A DNA stretch of 64,000 nt from Acanthornis magna (taxonomy: Eukaryota > Chordata > Aves > Passeriformes > Acanthizidae): positions 248,001-312,000 of the forward strand of contig JAWUZG010000295.1 in the NCBI GenBank assembly GCA_036785705.1, read 5' to 3'. Made by a program: the position numbers and the translations under genes. The notes beneath the pieces were generated by a model, which made no database searches, had not been told where the DNA came from, and saw nothing but the letters and a program-made list of their open reading frames with translations. Numbering within the stretch: position 1 is the first letter of the stretch; each line of letters starts with the position of its first letter. Shown here piece after piece: positions 1 through 13,176 of the stretch.

Positions 1-3000
1 ATTTGAATGAGAGCAGTAGAAGAGTTCACTTAAATTCCTGATGAAATTTTTTTAGTTCTTCATCATGTGCCTGATTTCCCCTGTAGTACATTGCTTTTTC
101 TCATGCCCCCTGTCTCTATGCTACCTACTGCTTATTTTGCTGTCTGCTGTGTAGTCATTCATGGAACTCGTGGGTCTGTGAGATGTGCAGTCTTCCCTCC
201 CTTTGGCTGATGGATTATTACTGTTAATACTTCCACTCAAGTCTGGGGACTGTTTTGGGCGAAGCAGCCGTGAGCTAGAGGAACAGTTCTCTTCATCTGT
301 GAAGAGCTGAACATGCACTTGGTAGTCCCCGTGATTTTAAATAGATAAGCTGCTTTAATAAACCGATTCTGGCCAAATCAGTCTAAAAGGCGGCAGTCTA
401 GAAGGCTGTTTCTCGTTTTTAATGCTTTTGGAAAGCCAGAGATTAATTAACTTCACTCCTCTTGAAAACAGGAAATCTGTGCAACAGCTACCAACTATAT
501 CTTTAATTATTGCATGCTCTGGAATCAAAACTGTATGTGGTTTATGAAGTCAGCTCTGTTTCAACAGCATAAACAATTTCTTGAAATGGAATTTTAAAAC
601 TTAGCACTGTAATGCTATTGCTTGCCTTGCTGATCATAAATGACTGACATGTTCTGGTGTGTTCCCTTCACTTTCTCAATCCTTTCCTATTTACTCATGG
701 ACTGTAGTTGGTTAATAGGACACTCATGCCAAGGAGGATCTTTATAGATCTCAAGACCTGGCTATGTGTCCATGTATGAACACACAATTTCACATGCCTG
801 AAATCAATGTCAGGATTTCTTCAAAATTCTATAGTAGACATTCTACAATGTCTGCAATTTAGACCATTCTCTAAATTTGTAGAAAAGAAATGGAGAAAAG
901 GAAAGAGAACCACATGTGGAAAAAAAAATCCCATGAAACAAAATTATTATAAAATCAGGCAATTACTCAAATAATGGCAGGGTTTGTTCTTACAGTTTGC
1001 CTGAACTCTCTTTCTCTTTTATTCTACTGGTGTGTATTGTATGGAGCTGGCGCTTGCTGGTATTGTCTGCTAGAGTATTGAACAAAGTCCTGGTGAAGTG
1101 AGCAGTCTCCTAGAAACTTGTGGTTTAGCACCCAGCCTTTTCTTTGTCTGCTTCTGAAACATCACATGTTCCATTTTTCACTGTTGAGAGAAGTCTGTAC
1201 TATGCTTAAGAAAGTCGATGTCATTGAAGAAGTGCTTGTAACAATTTCTGAATTTTCTTTTCAGACAAGACTGGCTATGTATTTAATTATTAATTTTAAT
1301 TATTTATAGATTTGGAACCAAATGTTCGAGTCTCTCTACAAATGATTCTTCTGGATATGAAAGACTTCTCCATGTGCACCTTGGAGCATGGACTGCTTCA
1401 TGGCAACACTTTCTGTTGAAAGCATGCTTTAGATGGCTGTATTGAGTAATCTTTCTTATCACTGTTTTGTTTCATCCTGTGCAAACCAATAAGTCCTAAT
1501 TCTAAATGCGCATTTTTCAGAATATCTGGGGGTTTGTTTCAGAGTTTTAGAAAATTGATAAAAATTTTGGAGGGCTTTTAGGGGGAAAGAGGGGAAGGCA
1601 GCAGATGATTTAGGTGAGTGACAGACTTGGCTTGGTGCTATATGACTTTGTACACTTAGATAAACTCTTTTCTGTGTACTGTTATGTGTATGTTATTGTT
1701 CAGGGTGGCTGTAGAAGTAAGTTTGGTGATTTCTTTAGATCTCAGTTCTTCCCTGGGCTATTCTGTAAGTGGGATAACATTGCAGCAGGAGCAGTGTCAG
1801 TATGCAGAATCAATGTATGCCAGCAACAGGAGAGGGCCACAGTGCAGGGGTGGTTTTCCAGACGCTTATATGAGGGACTCCATATTTTTTGTCCCAGTTT
1901 CAGTGGATGTATAACAGATAGTTAAAAGAGGATTTATTAGTCATTGGCCATTCTGCAGGCTAGAGGACATGGAAAGTGACCCACTTCCCACTTCTCCAGG
2001 TGACTTTTTTTTTCAAGAGTGGTGCTTCTATTTTATTCATTTTTATAGATAAATACATGGAGTTTAAAGGATGGTTATCCTATTCCTCTCATGAGTAATG
2101 TGCTTGTTTTAAAATGCATAAATAAATGAAACATTGTTATTCTATATGTTGGTTTGGTTCTCTCTAGTTATTCTTTGGGATTTAAAATGTGCACCTTTGT
2201 GTGTTTGTATATACAGAAGTACATGCTTTTAGTGATTGAAGGCTTTGTTAATAGTGTGGACAATTTTCATTTAAACTTTGCCACCCATAAAAATTGGTAT
2301 AGTTTACATTCAGAGTTGTCTTCTGTTTTTTGGTGTTTTCTATGGTTGTGTGGGCTTTTGAGATCAGCTTTATGCCATTACAATTGTTGGCAGGTATTCA
2401 AGCCTTAAAATAATTGCCCATCTGTGTGACTCTCAGTGAAAAATTAACCATTCAGAAAGAGTAGCTGTGACATAATTTGAAGTCTGATTTGACAACATGT
2501 AAGATAACAGAGGAAAGTGAGAGGTAACATAATACACAGTCTATCAAGTAAGATTGTTCGTGCATCTCTGAATTAATGATTCACGGAAATGGCAACTTCA
2601 AGAAGCAAGAGCCAAAAAAATCCAAGCAGAATTTAAAGAAAACTCTGAACATGAAAGAAGATGTAATCAAATGTTTCTTAGCAGAAAAAACTGTACAGAG
2701 AGGAACACAAAATTTGTGTGTGTGTTGGGGGGCAGTCAGGGGGTCAGAAAGGGCTGGAGGGGAAAAGAAAAAGCAGTATTGGAGAGAAATAGGGAGAAAA
2801 AAAAGTATTCTTGCTATTTGTGGGAAGCCAAAGTTTGTGAGAATCAGTTTTCCGATAAACTGCTGGTTTTGGTCAGTGATTAAGGGACGATAATATCTTT
2901 CTCTGAACCCTTAACTCTCGTAACTCATTACTTGGATGAATGTCAAGATACTGATAGGGGTTTCTACTGCAGCTGTGTGTCTGAATGTTACCTGTTTGCT

Positions 3001-4518
3001 CTAATCCATTCAGAGTGAGCTGAAAAAAAGTGTCACCTCTTTTGGGGTGATCCGTGCTGCATGTAGCATCCTCCTGTGCCTGAAGCATATAGACTAGACA
3101 GGAACTTCTCTGTCTTCAGATACCAAAACTCTGTACTATTAACAATTCCACCCCCACACCTGTATTAGAACCTAATGTTTCCTCAAGGTCTGAGGTCAGG
3201 CCCACTAGTGGAGAAATTGCCGTGGTTAAAGACAGAGCAGTAGGGTTAGATGGGACTGGTTGCATCAAGCACAGCAGAGGTGTATGGTTTGGTCTTTGAA
3301 GCCCCAGCTCTATTTCCCACCTCCAGGTTATGAAGTGCTTTGAGGCAGTTGAAAGACCTTTGGCTGCACCGGAAACTCCAATTATGTCAAAATTGAGTAC
3401 TCTTGTTTCCTCCGTGTTTGAAAAATATATCTTCCCAATCAGCTCTGTTTTCATGGTTTAGCCCCAGCCAGCAGCCAAGTCCCAGGCAGGCACTCAGTCC
3501 CTCCCCATCTGCAGGATGAGGGAGAGGATCAGAAGAGAAAAAATGAGAAAACTCATGGGTTGAGAAAAAAATAGTGTAATAGGGAAAGCAGAAATGGTGC
3601 AAAAAGCAAAGCAAAACAAGGAATACATTCATTGCTTCCCGTGGGCAGGCAGGTGTTCAGTGACTCAGGAAGACAAATGCATCGCTCCAAATGTCCTGCC
3701 TTCCTCCTCCTTTCCCCAGCTTTATATAGCGAGCATGAGCTGTATGGTATGGAATATCCCTTGGGTCAGCTCTGTCACCTCTCCACTTCTCGTGCACCCC
3801 CAGCCCACTTACTGCTGGGGTGGGGTGACAAGCAGAAAAGGCCTCGGCTCTGTGTAAACACTGTGCAGCAAAAGCTAAAACATCCCTGTATTATCAATAC
3901 TGTCTTCAGCATAAATCCAAAACAGCCCCATACCAGCTACTATGAAAAAAAAAAATTCTGTGCCATCCAAAACCAGCACAGCTTTGCATCTCTAAAGGGA
4001 AAGGTGCGGCTTCAACTGCTGGGGCAAAGGCATGTCTTTAGCTGTCTGAGATGACTATATAACCACAGCCTTACTGTTTGTCCTTCTCACTTCTTGGCCT
4101 TGGCAAGAAATTCATATGAGATGTGAGCAATATTGTTCTGTCCATTTAGCAAGTAACCCAAGATAAGTTGGGAAAGTATCTTGGGAAAGGCATCTTCTAG
4201 TCTGTTAAATTGTCTCTGTAATGAGCTTTCCTGGAGTATTAATGGTTTGGATTCAGTCATGTTCCAGAAATGCTTAGATGTGAAAAGTCTGTAATTTGTA
4301 AATGATGTGTTATTTTATATGTGTGTGTGATATAGTCCCACATATGACTCACGTCTAAGAGCATATGTTCACAAACTGCCAGAGAGAAAGCATTTCCTTT
4401 CCAGGCCAGTGGCTGATCTTCAGATCTGCCGATTCCTATATATTCTGTTTCTTCTTGTGCTTTGCTTAAATGTTCGAGTGCATTTGGGTCTCTGAAAGGT
4501 TATTTGTGTCTATAGAAA
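1..4518. other. Unique non-coding DNA, no gene recognised
   Basis: This stretch is AT-rich with few CpGs. Short open frames occur on both strands, the longest being about 140 codons at 3632-4054 on the plus strand and 112 codons at 3116-3454 on the minus strand. Neither resembles a known protein, and antisense frames overlap the same DNA, as expected by chance. A G-rich patch with GT steps lies near 2717-2762. I see no repeat family, RNA gene or promoter that I can defend. Confidence 0.6.
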
Positions 4519-4554
4519 TGTGTGCGTATGTGTGTGTGTATACATATATGTATC
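4519..4554. repeat. Compound TG/TA microsatellite
   Basis: Imperfect alternating purine-pyrimidine repeat. TG dinucleotides run into TATACATATATGTA, which includes a perfect 12-bp palindrome (TACATATATGTA). It is a short simple repeat with no associated element. Confidence 0.75.
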
Positions 4555-6002
4555 TAATATGTATAGGGCTATAAATGTACACGTACCTGCTAGTTCCAAT
4601 ATGCAGCCTTCATGGATTGAACCATTGCTAGTAAAATCTGTCATCTAGAACATGAGATGCATGAGGAAAACAAAAAATCCCAAGGAGCTCCATTTATAAC
4701 TAAAAAGTAATTTTATCCATTTACTGATTCATTGATTTACATATTTTTGCCGAACACCAAATTTGTGAATTTTAAACAGCTTTTAATTATTTTCATCATT
4801 AGACTTTTTGTGAATGTTAACCTGTTGCATTAAGTAAAGAGAGCAATGTGTTGGAAAGAGTAAATGATGGAGAAATGCATGAATAGTTTTACAGATTAGT
4901 CACCAGAGCTCCAGTAAGGCAGAAGGAGAAAGCACAGCTCTACTTCAGAACATTGTTGCTTTCCAGGTGCTTTGATCAGTTTGTCAGTTCCAATGGCAGC
5001 TTCAATAGTTTGGCTGTGTGCAAGATTTTGTAAGAGCAGCATGTAGTGAATATGTATATGGTGTATTAATTTAAATATTGCCACCTAATTTTCTCATTTC
5101 TATGTCCAGAAATGTATGTTGTGGACAGCAGAGATTACAGTGGAACAGTAATGATTAGTTACTGGTTCATGTTTGTTAAGACTGTAGATTCTTAAATTTT
5201 TTTTCCTTTTGTGCATGTTAACTATTTGAGATGTTGCACAAGGTGGAGTGTAAAGGCCAAGCAAACTTTTATGTTTTATGTATGAGTTGTTCTGTCATTA
5301 ACCAGAAATGATGTTTGACTGAGCAACTTGCACATGCCCTTTGTAGCTAGAATAGGCATCCACACAGGGATTATAACCAAATAAAAGGCTTACCTTGGTA
5401 TCCAATTTGCTTGCATTCACTTAGCAAAATTATTTTGGGAGTACATGGCTGTGTTTGTTTCATTACTTATCTCTTGGAAACAAGAGTGATGCTTATCAGA
5501 AATTGTGTTTTGTTTCAGCATCTATGCAAACTACAAAAAATGGGCTACTTTTGGAGGTCTGCAGTAGCAAAGGTGTCCCTGCAATACTGTAACTGCTGTG
5601 TTAATTGTGTGAGCTTGGGTCGCTGTTATTTGAGGTATATTGAGTGTATGTATGCAGTAAACAATGAATTTTTGAATTTTCAGAATATGCAAATATTTTA
5701 GCAAAGCAAGCCACATTCCAATTTGAAAGGAGATGATGACCTAATTAGAGCTGCAATGTCCCACCACCAAGGATTACTCATGAGCTTCCTTCCACTTGTA
5801 CAAACAAAATCAATAAATCAGTAAGAAATCTTCATTTGAGAACAAAGGTAAAATAATGTAAATCCTTGGTTGTTGGATTATATAATGCCACTGACAAGCC
5901 CTAAGTCCAAATAAAACCCTTTTGTAACCTTGGGTTATGCTCTGAGCAATGTAACCTGTAATTTAGCTGTACACCTGTTTCTTTTCTTGACATACTTAAT
6001 TT
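4555..6002. other. Unique non-coding DNA
   Basis: AT-rich sequence with no repeat family and no open frame longer than about 100 codons. I see nothing specific here. Confidence 0.55.
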
Positions 6003-6030
6003 AGAATCATAAAATTAAGGTTGGGTGAGC
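6003..6030 (-). repeat. Possible tiny CR1 3'-tail remnant
   Basis: The motif AGAATCATAAAATTAAGGTTGG resembles the reverse complement of a CR1 3' end, whose usual form is a tail of TCTATGATT-type repeats preceded by CCAACC. Only about 25 bases are similar and the next 60 bases do not continue the match, so this may be coincidence. Confidence 0.25.
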
Positions 6031-6089
6031 CCAGATTAGGTGAGGAAAATATTCTGGTTCATCTCTAAAATAGTCCACATCAGCATATT

Positions 6090-6460
6090 TCTCTCTGCCT
6101 CATGACCTTCGGGCGGAGACTTTTGCAGGTGATGCCTCTAAGGAGCAATTTCTGTTTCAGGAAGGTTACCGTGGTGCCTCCATCGCTCATGTGTCACTAA
6201 CCCAGCTGGTGCCAGGGTTCTCGTGTGACTGTGGGCAAACATGAACCATCCCTGGCCTCTCCTTGTTGTTGCCTCCTCTTCAGCCCCCGGCCAGCGAAGA
6301 TCTGCCACCATTTCCCATCTCTGCAGCAGGAGAGGCTGCTCCCAGGGCTGGCACTCAGTGCCAATATCCTACGAGTCCAGGGTCACCTCCTGACCCCGTG
6401 CTGTAGGCCACCAAGTTGGTCTCACCATACAGCGGAAATGCAGTTGTCTCTCTAGGGTTT
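6090..6460. other. Locally GC-rich segment, no gene recognised
   Basis: This roughly 370-base stretch is clearly richer in G+C than its flanks and contains several CpGs. A 76-codon plus-strand frame (6225-6455) runs through it but resembles nothing I know. It is too short and too CpG-poor to call a CpG island. Confidence 0.4.
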
Positions 6461-8787
6461 GTGCAGCTCTCCTATTACTTAGGTGTCAACATAGATAAAT
6501 TTTTACTTTTCATTGTTGTTCATGGCTATGGCAAGTCATAGTTTAGTTATTAAAGAAATCAGGTGCAGGGAAAATGAACTGTGTGAAAGGTACAGGATGA
6601 AAAAAATTAAAAGCCAGCTTGTAAAGATCTTGTTATAAATGTTATAATGAAAGAATAAAAAGTAAGAATGCCATAGGAGAATCTCAGTAGCATAATTCTT
6701 ACATACAATAATCCATGATAGCAAAATAAAATAATGCCATACAGAAAAGATATGGGAGACTCCACAGGGAGTGGAAATAGAGACTGTGGAAGTATTTAGA
6801 TGACTTTTCCGAGGAAATTGCAGGAGAAATTGTTGAGAGAGTAAACTCATTTTGTGAAATTATAATCCAATACACCATCTGGGAATGTGCACAGTTCCAG
6901 CTGAGCAAGACGTCTTAGTGGTTTGGTGTGATAAATGCTAACTCATTGTAAAATCCCATTTTCATGATGTTGTGAATTTATTTCTTCTGTTGAGGGGGAA
7001 AAATAGACATAAATATACACAGCTTTATGTCTGAGAGTAGTAAGGGTAGAGAATAAATGAAAATATTTTCAGTACCTTAAATTGCTGAAAAGTCTTGTCA
7101 GGCAACCTAATTAGTGTTTCAAATACATTGCATTACACAAACAACATTGATTTAAATGTTGGACACAAAATGCATATTTTCATCTATGTATTTTAAAAGA
7201 AGTTGATGAAATTTGCTGTGATGTGGGATGTCTATAAAATGCCCTTTGCAAAATCATAATTTTCAATATATTTCTAGTACAGCATGTATCACAGGGCCTG
7301 AATCAAGTCTTTAAAAACAAATAGATTAGGATTAAATTGGCAGTAAGTGAGAAATAAGAGTTTTGCAGATCCTGGCTTTTGGATGCCTTTCAACCTCAAG
7401 TAAGTTACCATTGCCATAGCAATTCCTTTTTCTTGTGAGTTAGCAAAATGGGGAAAAGCACTGACTTCTTGGAAAACAAAAGCTTTAGCAGTCAAATGTG
7501 ACTATGTTAGTGTGCTCTAGTTATGCAGCATGTAATTTATTTTTCATTAGTATACTGTACACATAAAACCAAATAGTATTGTTAATAATAAAAGAAAATA
7601 CTTATTGATGGTTACAGGTGCTTTGCATGTGGAGCCTCTAAAGAGTATTGTTGATCTAGATATTTACGTCTTTTTAAACTTGGTTTGTTACGTCAGCAAA
7701 TAATTTTGGGTGTTCTCTGGATCTGCCCCTGCTGCCCCAGGGCTGTGAGCACCATGCTCACCTGGGAGGTCACTGTAATCATCTTCTCCATAAAAAACCA
7801 TCCCAGCTGTACGCTAATTCCTTTCAGCGGATGCTTTTATTCATCAATTATATTTTCAGCAAAACACTAAACAAAATGGATCCTCTCTCAGTTCTGCCTG
7901 CTTTTCCTGTTCCCATGCCTATTGGGCTCTGCCTCTCACCCCTTCCTTCCATGTTTGTCCCTCCCCCCAAGCGCTCCCCAGGACTCTGAGCTCTGGTGCC
8001 CTTCCTACCTGAGAAGTGTGAGAGGGGCTGCCTGATCCTTGGCTTCTGAGCTCACAAAGGTGCAGACTGTGCCTCTTGCCCCAGTGCTCCTTGGGGAGGA
8101 GAGGAGGGAGATGGGGCTGTTGACTGTGGCCCATCTCCTGCAGGAGATTGTGGGAAATACGGAGCAAGATGCAAAATGGGAAGCTGATTGCCATAAGGTT
8201 TGTCAGATGTATTAAGTGTGGCGCACTAGGATTGCAATGGAAAGGTTTGTAATTAGCAGCTCTGAAGTGCACTGAGTTGAGTCTGTGGGTGAACATCTTT
8301 ATCTCCTGGGCCGAATTCTCAGTTGGTACCAAGTCACAGTGATTTTTCAAGGGCTGCACTGAGTATTGCTTGTGGTAGTAGCAGTACAGATGAGAATATA
8401 GAGAAGACAAATAAGGAAAAAAACCAACCTTAAAGTTTTGGAAGAATTATATTGACAGTTAGGTGTGAATGTCTGAAATATGACATGCCTCTTTTGCTTG
8501 ATCTTGGTTTGCCTTCTAGTGCAACAGGTCCTACTTATCTTCCAAGTTGGTTTTGGGAGGAAAGATGTGTTGGTTTTTTTTTAAGAGCAAAAGAATAATA
8601 AGTAAGATAACAAAAATATGCCTATTCTTCTCTTTTTTCTTTGCTTCACTCTTGGGTAGTTTTGTAATGGTCAAATGAGATTAGTTATAAATTTCACGCA
8701 TCAGTACTTTTTTCATATTTCCTCCTGGACTGCTTAAGATCTTTGTTTGTGGACAAAGACTAGATGGTACTAGATAATGCAACATTT
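6461..8787. other. Unique non-coding DNA with a pyrimidine-rich patch
   Basis: 6461-7720 is AT-rich and featureless. About 7720-8160 is richer in G+C and C/T. A 163-codon minus-strand frame spans 7919-8410; it is low in complexity (many Ser, Pro, His, Leu), starts without any visible promoter context and resembles no protein I know. I treat it as a chance frame. Confidence 0.5.
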
Positions 8788-8818
8788 AAAAAAACAAACA
8801 AAAACAACAAAAAAAACC
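8788..8818. repeat. A-rich simple repeat
   Basis: Runs of A are interrupted by single C residues (AAACAAAC/AACAAC pattern) and followed by a C-rich stretch. It resembles an old poly-A-like tract, but no SINE or LINE body is recognisable next to it. Confidence 0.6.
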
Positions 8819-9242
8819 CCCACCCCTTGTTCCTTGCAGTCAAGCAGTTCCACCCCTGTGTCTCACTCACATCAAACAAGCTCTTAGGATATTAATATTG
8901 TTAATAACAGTTTTTGAATTGCCTACTCATATGTGGAGATGTATAAACACCAGGAGAGCTGAAGGTGAGGAATAATAAATAACGTGCCATCAGAAAATAT
9001 TTAATTACAGTGCAAAATTGAGATAGCAAGCCTTGTGTGCAGGGAGGAGTGGACCAGTAGCAGCAGCTATAATTCATGATAGGTCAAGCCATCTATGAAG
9101 GAAAAGCTTTAATTTGTAAACCTTGTCAAGCCCAGGGGGAAGCAATTACTGATGAGAAACAAGTTTCTTTCATGTCAATCTCATGATGAGGGGCTTTTTT
9201 GTTTGTTTTTAAATAAGGGCTGCTGCTGCTTTTTTTCCCCAG

Positions 9243-9362
9243 AAACCAACAGAAGTAACATGCAATATAATATAGATTGAAGAGGAAATTCACCTGTCAG
9301 CTTAATGAACAAATCAGTACTCATTAAACAGACTTAGGTCTCTGAATGTGTTTTTTGCAAAG
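9243..9362 (+). other. Candidate non-coding exon with strong splice signals
   Basis: A pyrimidine tract (CTGCTGCTGCTTTTTTTCCCCAG) ends at 9242, an excellent 3' splice-site shape. The segment ends at AAAG followed by GTAAGG (9363 onward), close to the consensus 5' splice site. The enclosed 120 bases have stop codons in all three forward frames, so if it is spliced it would be a non-coding or UTR exon. No protein or RNA homology is recognised. Chance pairs of good sites are common in 64 kb, so this is a prediction only. Confidence 0.2.
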
Positions 9363-10265
9363 GTAAGGCTAGATTTAATTTCTGAGTGCATCTCTGAGCC
9401 AGTACAGCTGCGAGGTCTTACCAGACCGGTAAAAGCCTTCAGCAGCTGTGTTGCCACCAAGGCACTCCGAGGTACAACTTTGTCCCGTTCTCTTTTGCTG
9501 TGCACATGTGTAGCAGTTTGCCCTTGGCCCATCCCAGTCTCACATTTTGGTTTCTCTGAGCATCCCAGCTGCAATGGCTGACTCTTTCAGTGTGATAAAA
9601 TCCAGCATCTGTCTGTCCTTCCCTGCCTGCTCACAGAGTGAAACCTCAGTGCCTGGACATTCCTCCCTTGGGCCCCAGAGGGACTCACTCCACGTCACAG
9701 TCCTGCCTCAGGGAAGGAGATGGTGTCTCGTGGAGTTGGCTACAGAGACAAGTAAATATGCGCTATTTTTTGGGGGGAAAAAGTACTTGTAGAATTCTGT
9801 TTTGTTTGGCGTGAAAGTGTTTCTTTCATATGAGATCAAAGAACAAAAAGCACCTTTTCAAGATATTTGTGCTGCCTTGTGTCTTTGCCATAATTAATTT
9901 GTTACTAGTTTTTATCTCAGTAAAAGACTCTGAGCTTTTCTGAAACTCATGTTTATGTATATGTCTTTGTAAAAGAACTACATAAATAAGGTAAATTTAG
10001 GTGTTGTGGGGCTGTTCTGTGCAAAATTTTCTTTATAATTTTTAACAGCATTCTAGAAGGCATTAGTTCCAACTCGGTCTCCTTTACAGGAAATATCAGT
10101 TTCGATTTGAACAGCTGATACGCAAGGGTGTGGATCCAATAAGAAAAATTAACAGGGCATTATTACTGTGAATGTGAAGAAGTAGCTAAAGCATTTAGTG
10201 TGCAACTTGCTGTTGAAAGCCACTTTGTTACCTTGTGACTTCAAGAGGCTAATGACATGTTAGTT
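9363..10265. other. Unique non-coding DNA
   Basis: 9380-9730 is moderately GC-rich with overlapping short frames on both strands (77-86 codons) and no recognisable product. The remainder is AT-rich and featureless. Confidence 0.5.
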
Positions 10266-10289
10266 AAAAAAAGAAAAAAAGAAAAAAAG
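10266..10289. repeat. (A7G)3 simple repeat
   Basis: Three perfect 8-base units of seven A followed by G. It lies about 115 bases upstream of the recognisable part of the ancient LINE at 10405-11025 and may be unrelated to it. Confidence 0.8.
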
Positions 10290-10404
10290 AAGCTCCAAGG
10301 TAAATCACAAAACAGTATTTCAGAGGAACTGAATAGGAACTGTGGTAAAAATTGAAAATTACAGGCATGTGGCTCTTAATTAATGTGAATTTAAAGGCCA
10401 TATG

Positions 10405-11025
10405 GAGAAGAGCCAACACAGCATTTGTAAAGAGAAGTCATGCTTCAGAAATCAGTGTAATTCCCTGATGGTCTCTGCAAGTGTATGCAAGGGAAGTCTC
10501 TCATTAAAGGCTCTCAAAGATATTAAATTCCTGTGAAGTAAAAGAATTAACCATTGGTTGAAAGATAAAACAGAAAAGGTATATTTGTTAGCTCAGCTGA
10601 AGGAGAGAGGGCAGCGGTGAAGTCCAGTATGGGTGCACGCAGCACAGCATACTCATACATGATAAAGGAAAGAGCTTGCATACTGTGGGGATTAATGCTG
10701 GATCCAATTCTGTGTAGAGAAATCTTAAATGGCGCACAAGAGAGGGGAACACATCAGAACCTCAAAAGGAAGAGTAGAAATTATTGGAAAAGAAATTGGA
10801 AAACAGAGCAGGGAACATCAGTACCAGATCGTGGGTTGGTGGTTCTCTCACATTTGGACCCTTTTTCCCTCTCCATTCACAAAGGCGTGGTAGAGCTGAA
10901 TGTAGTATCTAGAAGAAGGATTGAAATTATGGAACAGTTTACATTCTAGAGAATCCTCAGTTTAGGACTCTCCAGGCTGGATAAGTCGACTGTGGAGAAA
11001 TATGTTTTTAAGCTGAGTTTTGTCA
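10405..11025 (+). mobile_element. Ancient L3/CR1-like LINE fragment, heavily decayed
   Basis: Several landmarks appear in the order found in old CR1/L3-clade LINE ORF2 and 3' regions. AGCCAACACAGCATTTGTAA and AAGTCATGCTTC (about 10411-10446) correspond to the reverse transcriptase stretch usually read as 'SQHGF.KGKSC'. ATTGGTTGAAAGATAAAACAGA (about 10552) corresponds to the 'NWL.NRTQ' region. GGATTAATGCTGGATCCAAT (about 10688) corresponds to 'QGSVLGP.LF'. Near the 3' part, GGATTGAAATTATGGAACAG followed by CTCCAGGCTGGATAAG (about 10918-10985) matches the downstream 'MIEGMEQ...F.LEKRR' region. Divergence is high, with many stops and indels and internal sections missing. A 110-codon frame (10617-10949) lies inside it but is not the original ORF. 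The subfamily is uncertain (L3 or early CR1). Confidence 0.55.
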
Positions 11026-12770
11026 GCATTTACCACATATACATTTCCTGGATTGAAAATACAAAAATTGAACATGCCTCTTTAAACAAACAAACCAGCC
11101 CCCATCTCTAAAGAGTTTATGTATTATTTTAAAGTACATTTTCAAGAGAGTTGTGGAATTATTAAGTAATCTTGCATCAAACTTCTGGATCTTTAGCTGT
11201 TACTCTCACAGGATATACCTCAGTTCTCTTGCTGAGGGAACTGCACAAATATAGTGCATATTTTAAGAGTATGAAAACTGATATAAGCACAGATGGTGCT
11301 AAATTGTAGTTACTGCATCCGTGGCTTGAGCCTGCAGTAGTTTCTGGAAGTACCAAGAGTCCACCTTGCATCTTACTGTTTTGGTGGTTTTGTGTGAATT
11401 CCTGCCCTCAGGTAAAGTGCTGTTTACATTAAAGTTCACGCTTTAATCAGAGACAAGCACAGCAGAAAAATTAAGGAGCTGTTTTGGCCAGAGTTGCTTT
11501 TGATGTTGGATTGCATGGAGTACAGAGCACTGATATGAGGGAGGAGAAGTGTGGAGGGCTCCTCTAAGCAAAGCACTTTCAACTTCCTCACCTTTATTAC
11601 AGTTATGGACAAAACAAATGAAAGCTTGCTTGTTTTGTTATTTCCTGGCTTTGCCTGGGTTCTTCTAGGAGGTTTCTGTTTGAGTACAAGTGTATTCTTC
11701 TCTGTGTTGCTGCTTCACACTTGGTTTTGTTCCATCAGGATGTTTGTTTAACAACCTGCTCCGCTGGCTGCTGTCCAGGTGGATGCTGGCATCTAGCAAA
11801 TAGCAAAGCCATTTTCCCTCCAAGAATTAATATGTGTAAGGTTGTGGGGAGACAGATGGAGGAATTTAAATAATTGCATACCATTTAAATACACATGGAC
11901 CATGGGTGTGGTGTGGAATGTGGAGAGCAAAGGGCAGCTGGAATAGAGGACAGTTTGAGGGCTGGCTGTAGACCAGGACATTTGCAGGCTCAGATGCACA
12001 CCTGGTGAAAGTATGTCTGGACATAGTGGAAGAAAGGAGGTATATGGGCTCATCTGGGTTCTACCAGCCTTTTTGATCCTCCTGCTACTAAAAGCTATTT
12101 TGTGATGAGGAGAGTATGCGACCTTTAATGTTCACCAATAAGTCCCAGCTTTTTTGCTTCAGTGTCCTTAGTAAAAGCCTTTTAAATCAAAATTCTGCTC
12201 CCATTTCAGCATGGCTGGAAATGAAACTTGCTAAAACCTGATGAATAGGCTCTACCAGCTTTCTTTGCTCCATGTTTGATTGTTTCCTCGCTTGCATAGC
12301 CTGTTTAATATCTCAGATATACTAATTTCTTTTCTATGTGTTGACAAGCACTCTGCAGCACATCTTCTGGTATTCAGCTATTACATATATGATAAATGAA
12401 CACTCCAGTGTCAGGTATACTGAAAATCAATGCTGTTAATATGCAAACAAATGGCAGACCTGTAACCTCTCCAAAGGGAAAGCATCTCAGTAGCTACAGG
12501 AATCAAAACCTTCATGATTTGGTGTTACCTTGTGAAATCTGCATTCAGAATGATAATTCAGGCTAATGGCTTCATGCTCCCGTGGGGCAGCTGAAATAGA
12601 TTCTGAAATGGCGTAAGAAAAGGGTATAGTAAATAAACGCAATGAGCTGTCAAAGAATATTTCTACATCAAAAAAGTCTCTGAACCTTTTTGTGCTTCAT
12701 AATATGACCTTTTCTAGCTGCTCTGTTTTTTGCCTGAATCAGGTCATGAAATGAAACACATTAGCTACAA
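11026..12770. other. Unique non-coding DNA
   Basis: AT-rich sequence with short frames on both strands (maximum 86 codons) that match nothing known. No repeat family is recognised. Confidence 0.5.
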
Positions 12771-12796
12771 AATAATAATAATAATAATAATAATAA
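12771..12796. repeat. (AAT)n microsatellite
   Basis: Nearly nine perfect ATA/AAT trinucleotide units. A likely polymorphic simple repeat with no link to any element. Confidence 0.9.
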
Positions 12797-13176
12797 ACAA
12801 CCATTTATATAGTCACTAAAAGTGTTAGAATATGGTAGAGAGAATTCTATTAATTTACAGTAGATTGGTGAGGATAAAACACCCTTTGATTGCAGTTGCT
12901 AGGCAACCCTTTTCTGAGCAGATGTAGGTACCATTCCTGTTTGTTTAACACCAGCCGTACTGGAGTCTGGCCGCAAAATATGTTACAGCAGCAGCAGGGA
13001 ATAGCGAAGGAGAGCAATTTTAGCATTGTGATGCTGAAGGATCTTTCTCTTGCATCCTTCATGCATGAATAATACAAATGAGATTGCACGGAGAAAGCTT
13101 GACACATTGGATAAAATAAGCTTGTATTACCGTGTTTTCACCTGTTGCTCACAAGATTATTTGTTAAAAAAAAAAA

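Noticed and set aside
7919..8410. 163-codon minus-strand frame
   Set aside because: Low-complexity composition, no recognised domain, no splice or promoter context. Consistent with a chance frame in pyrimidine-rich DNA.
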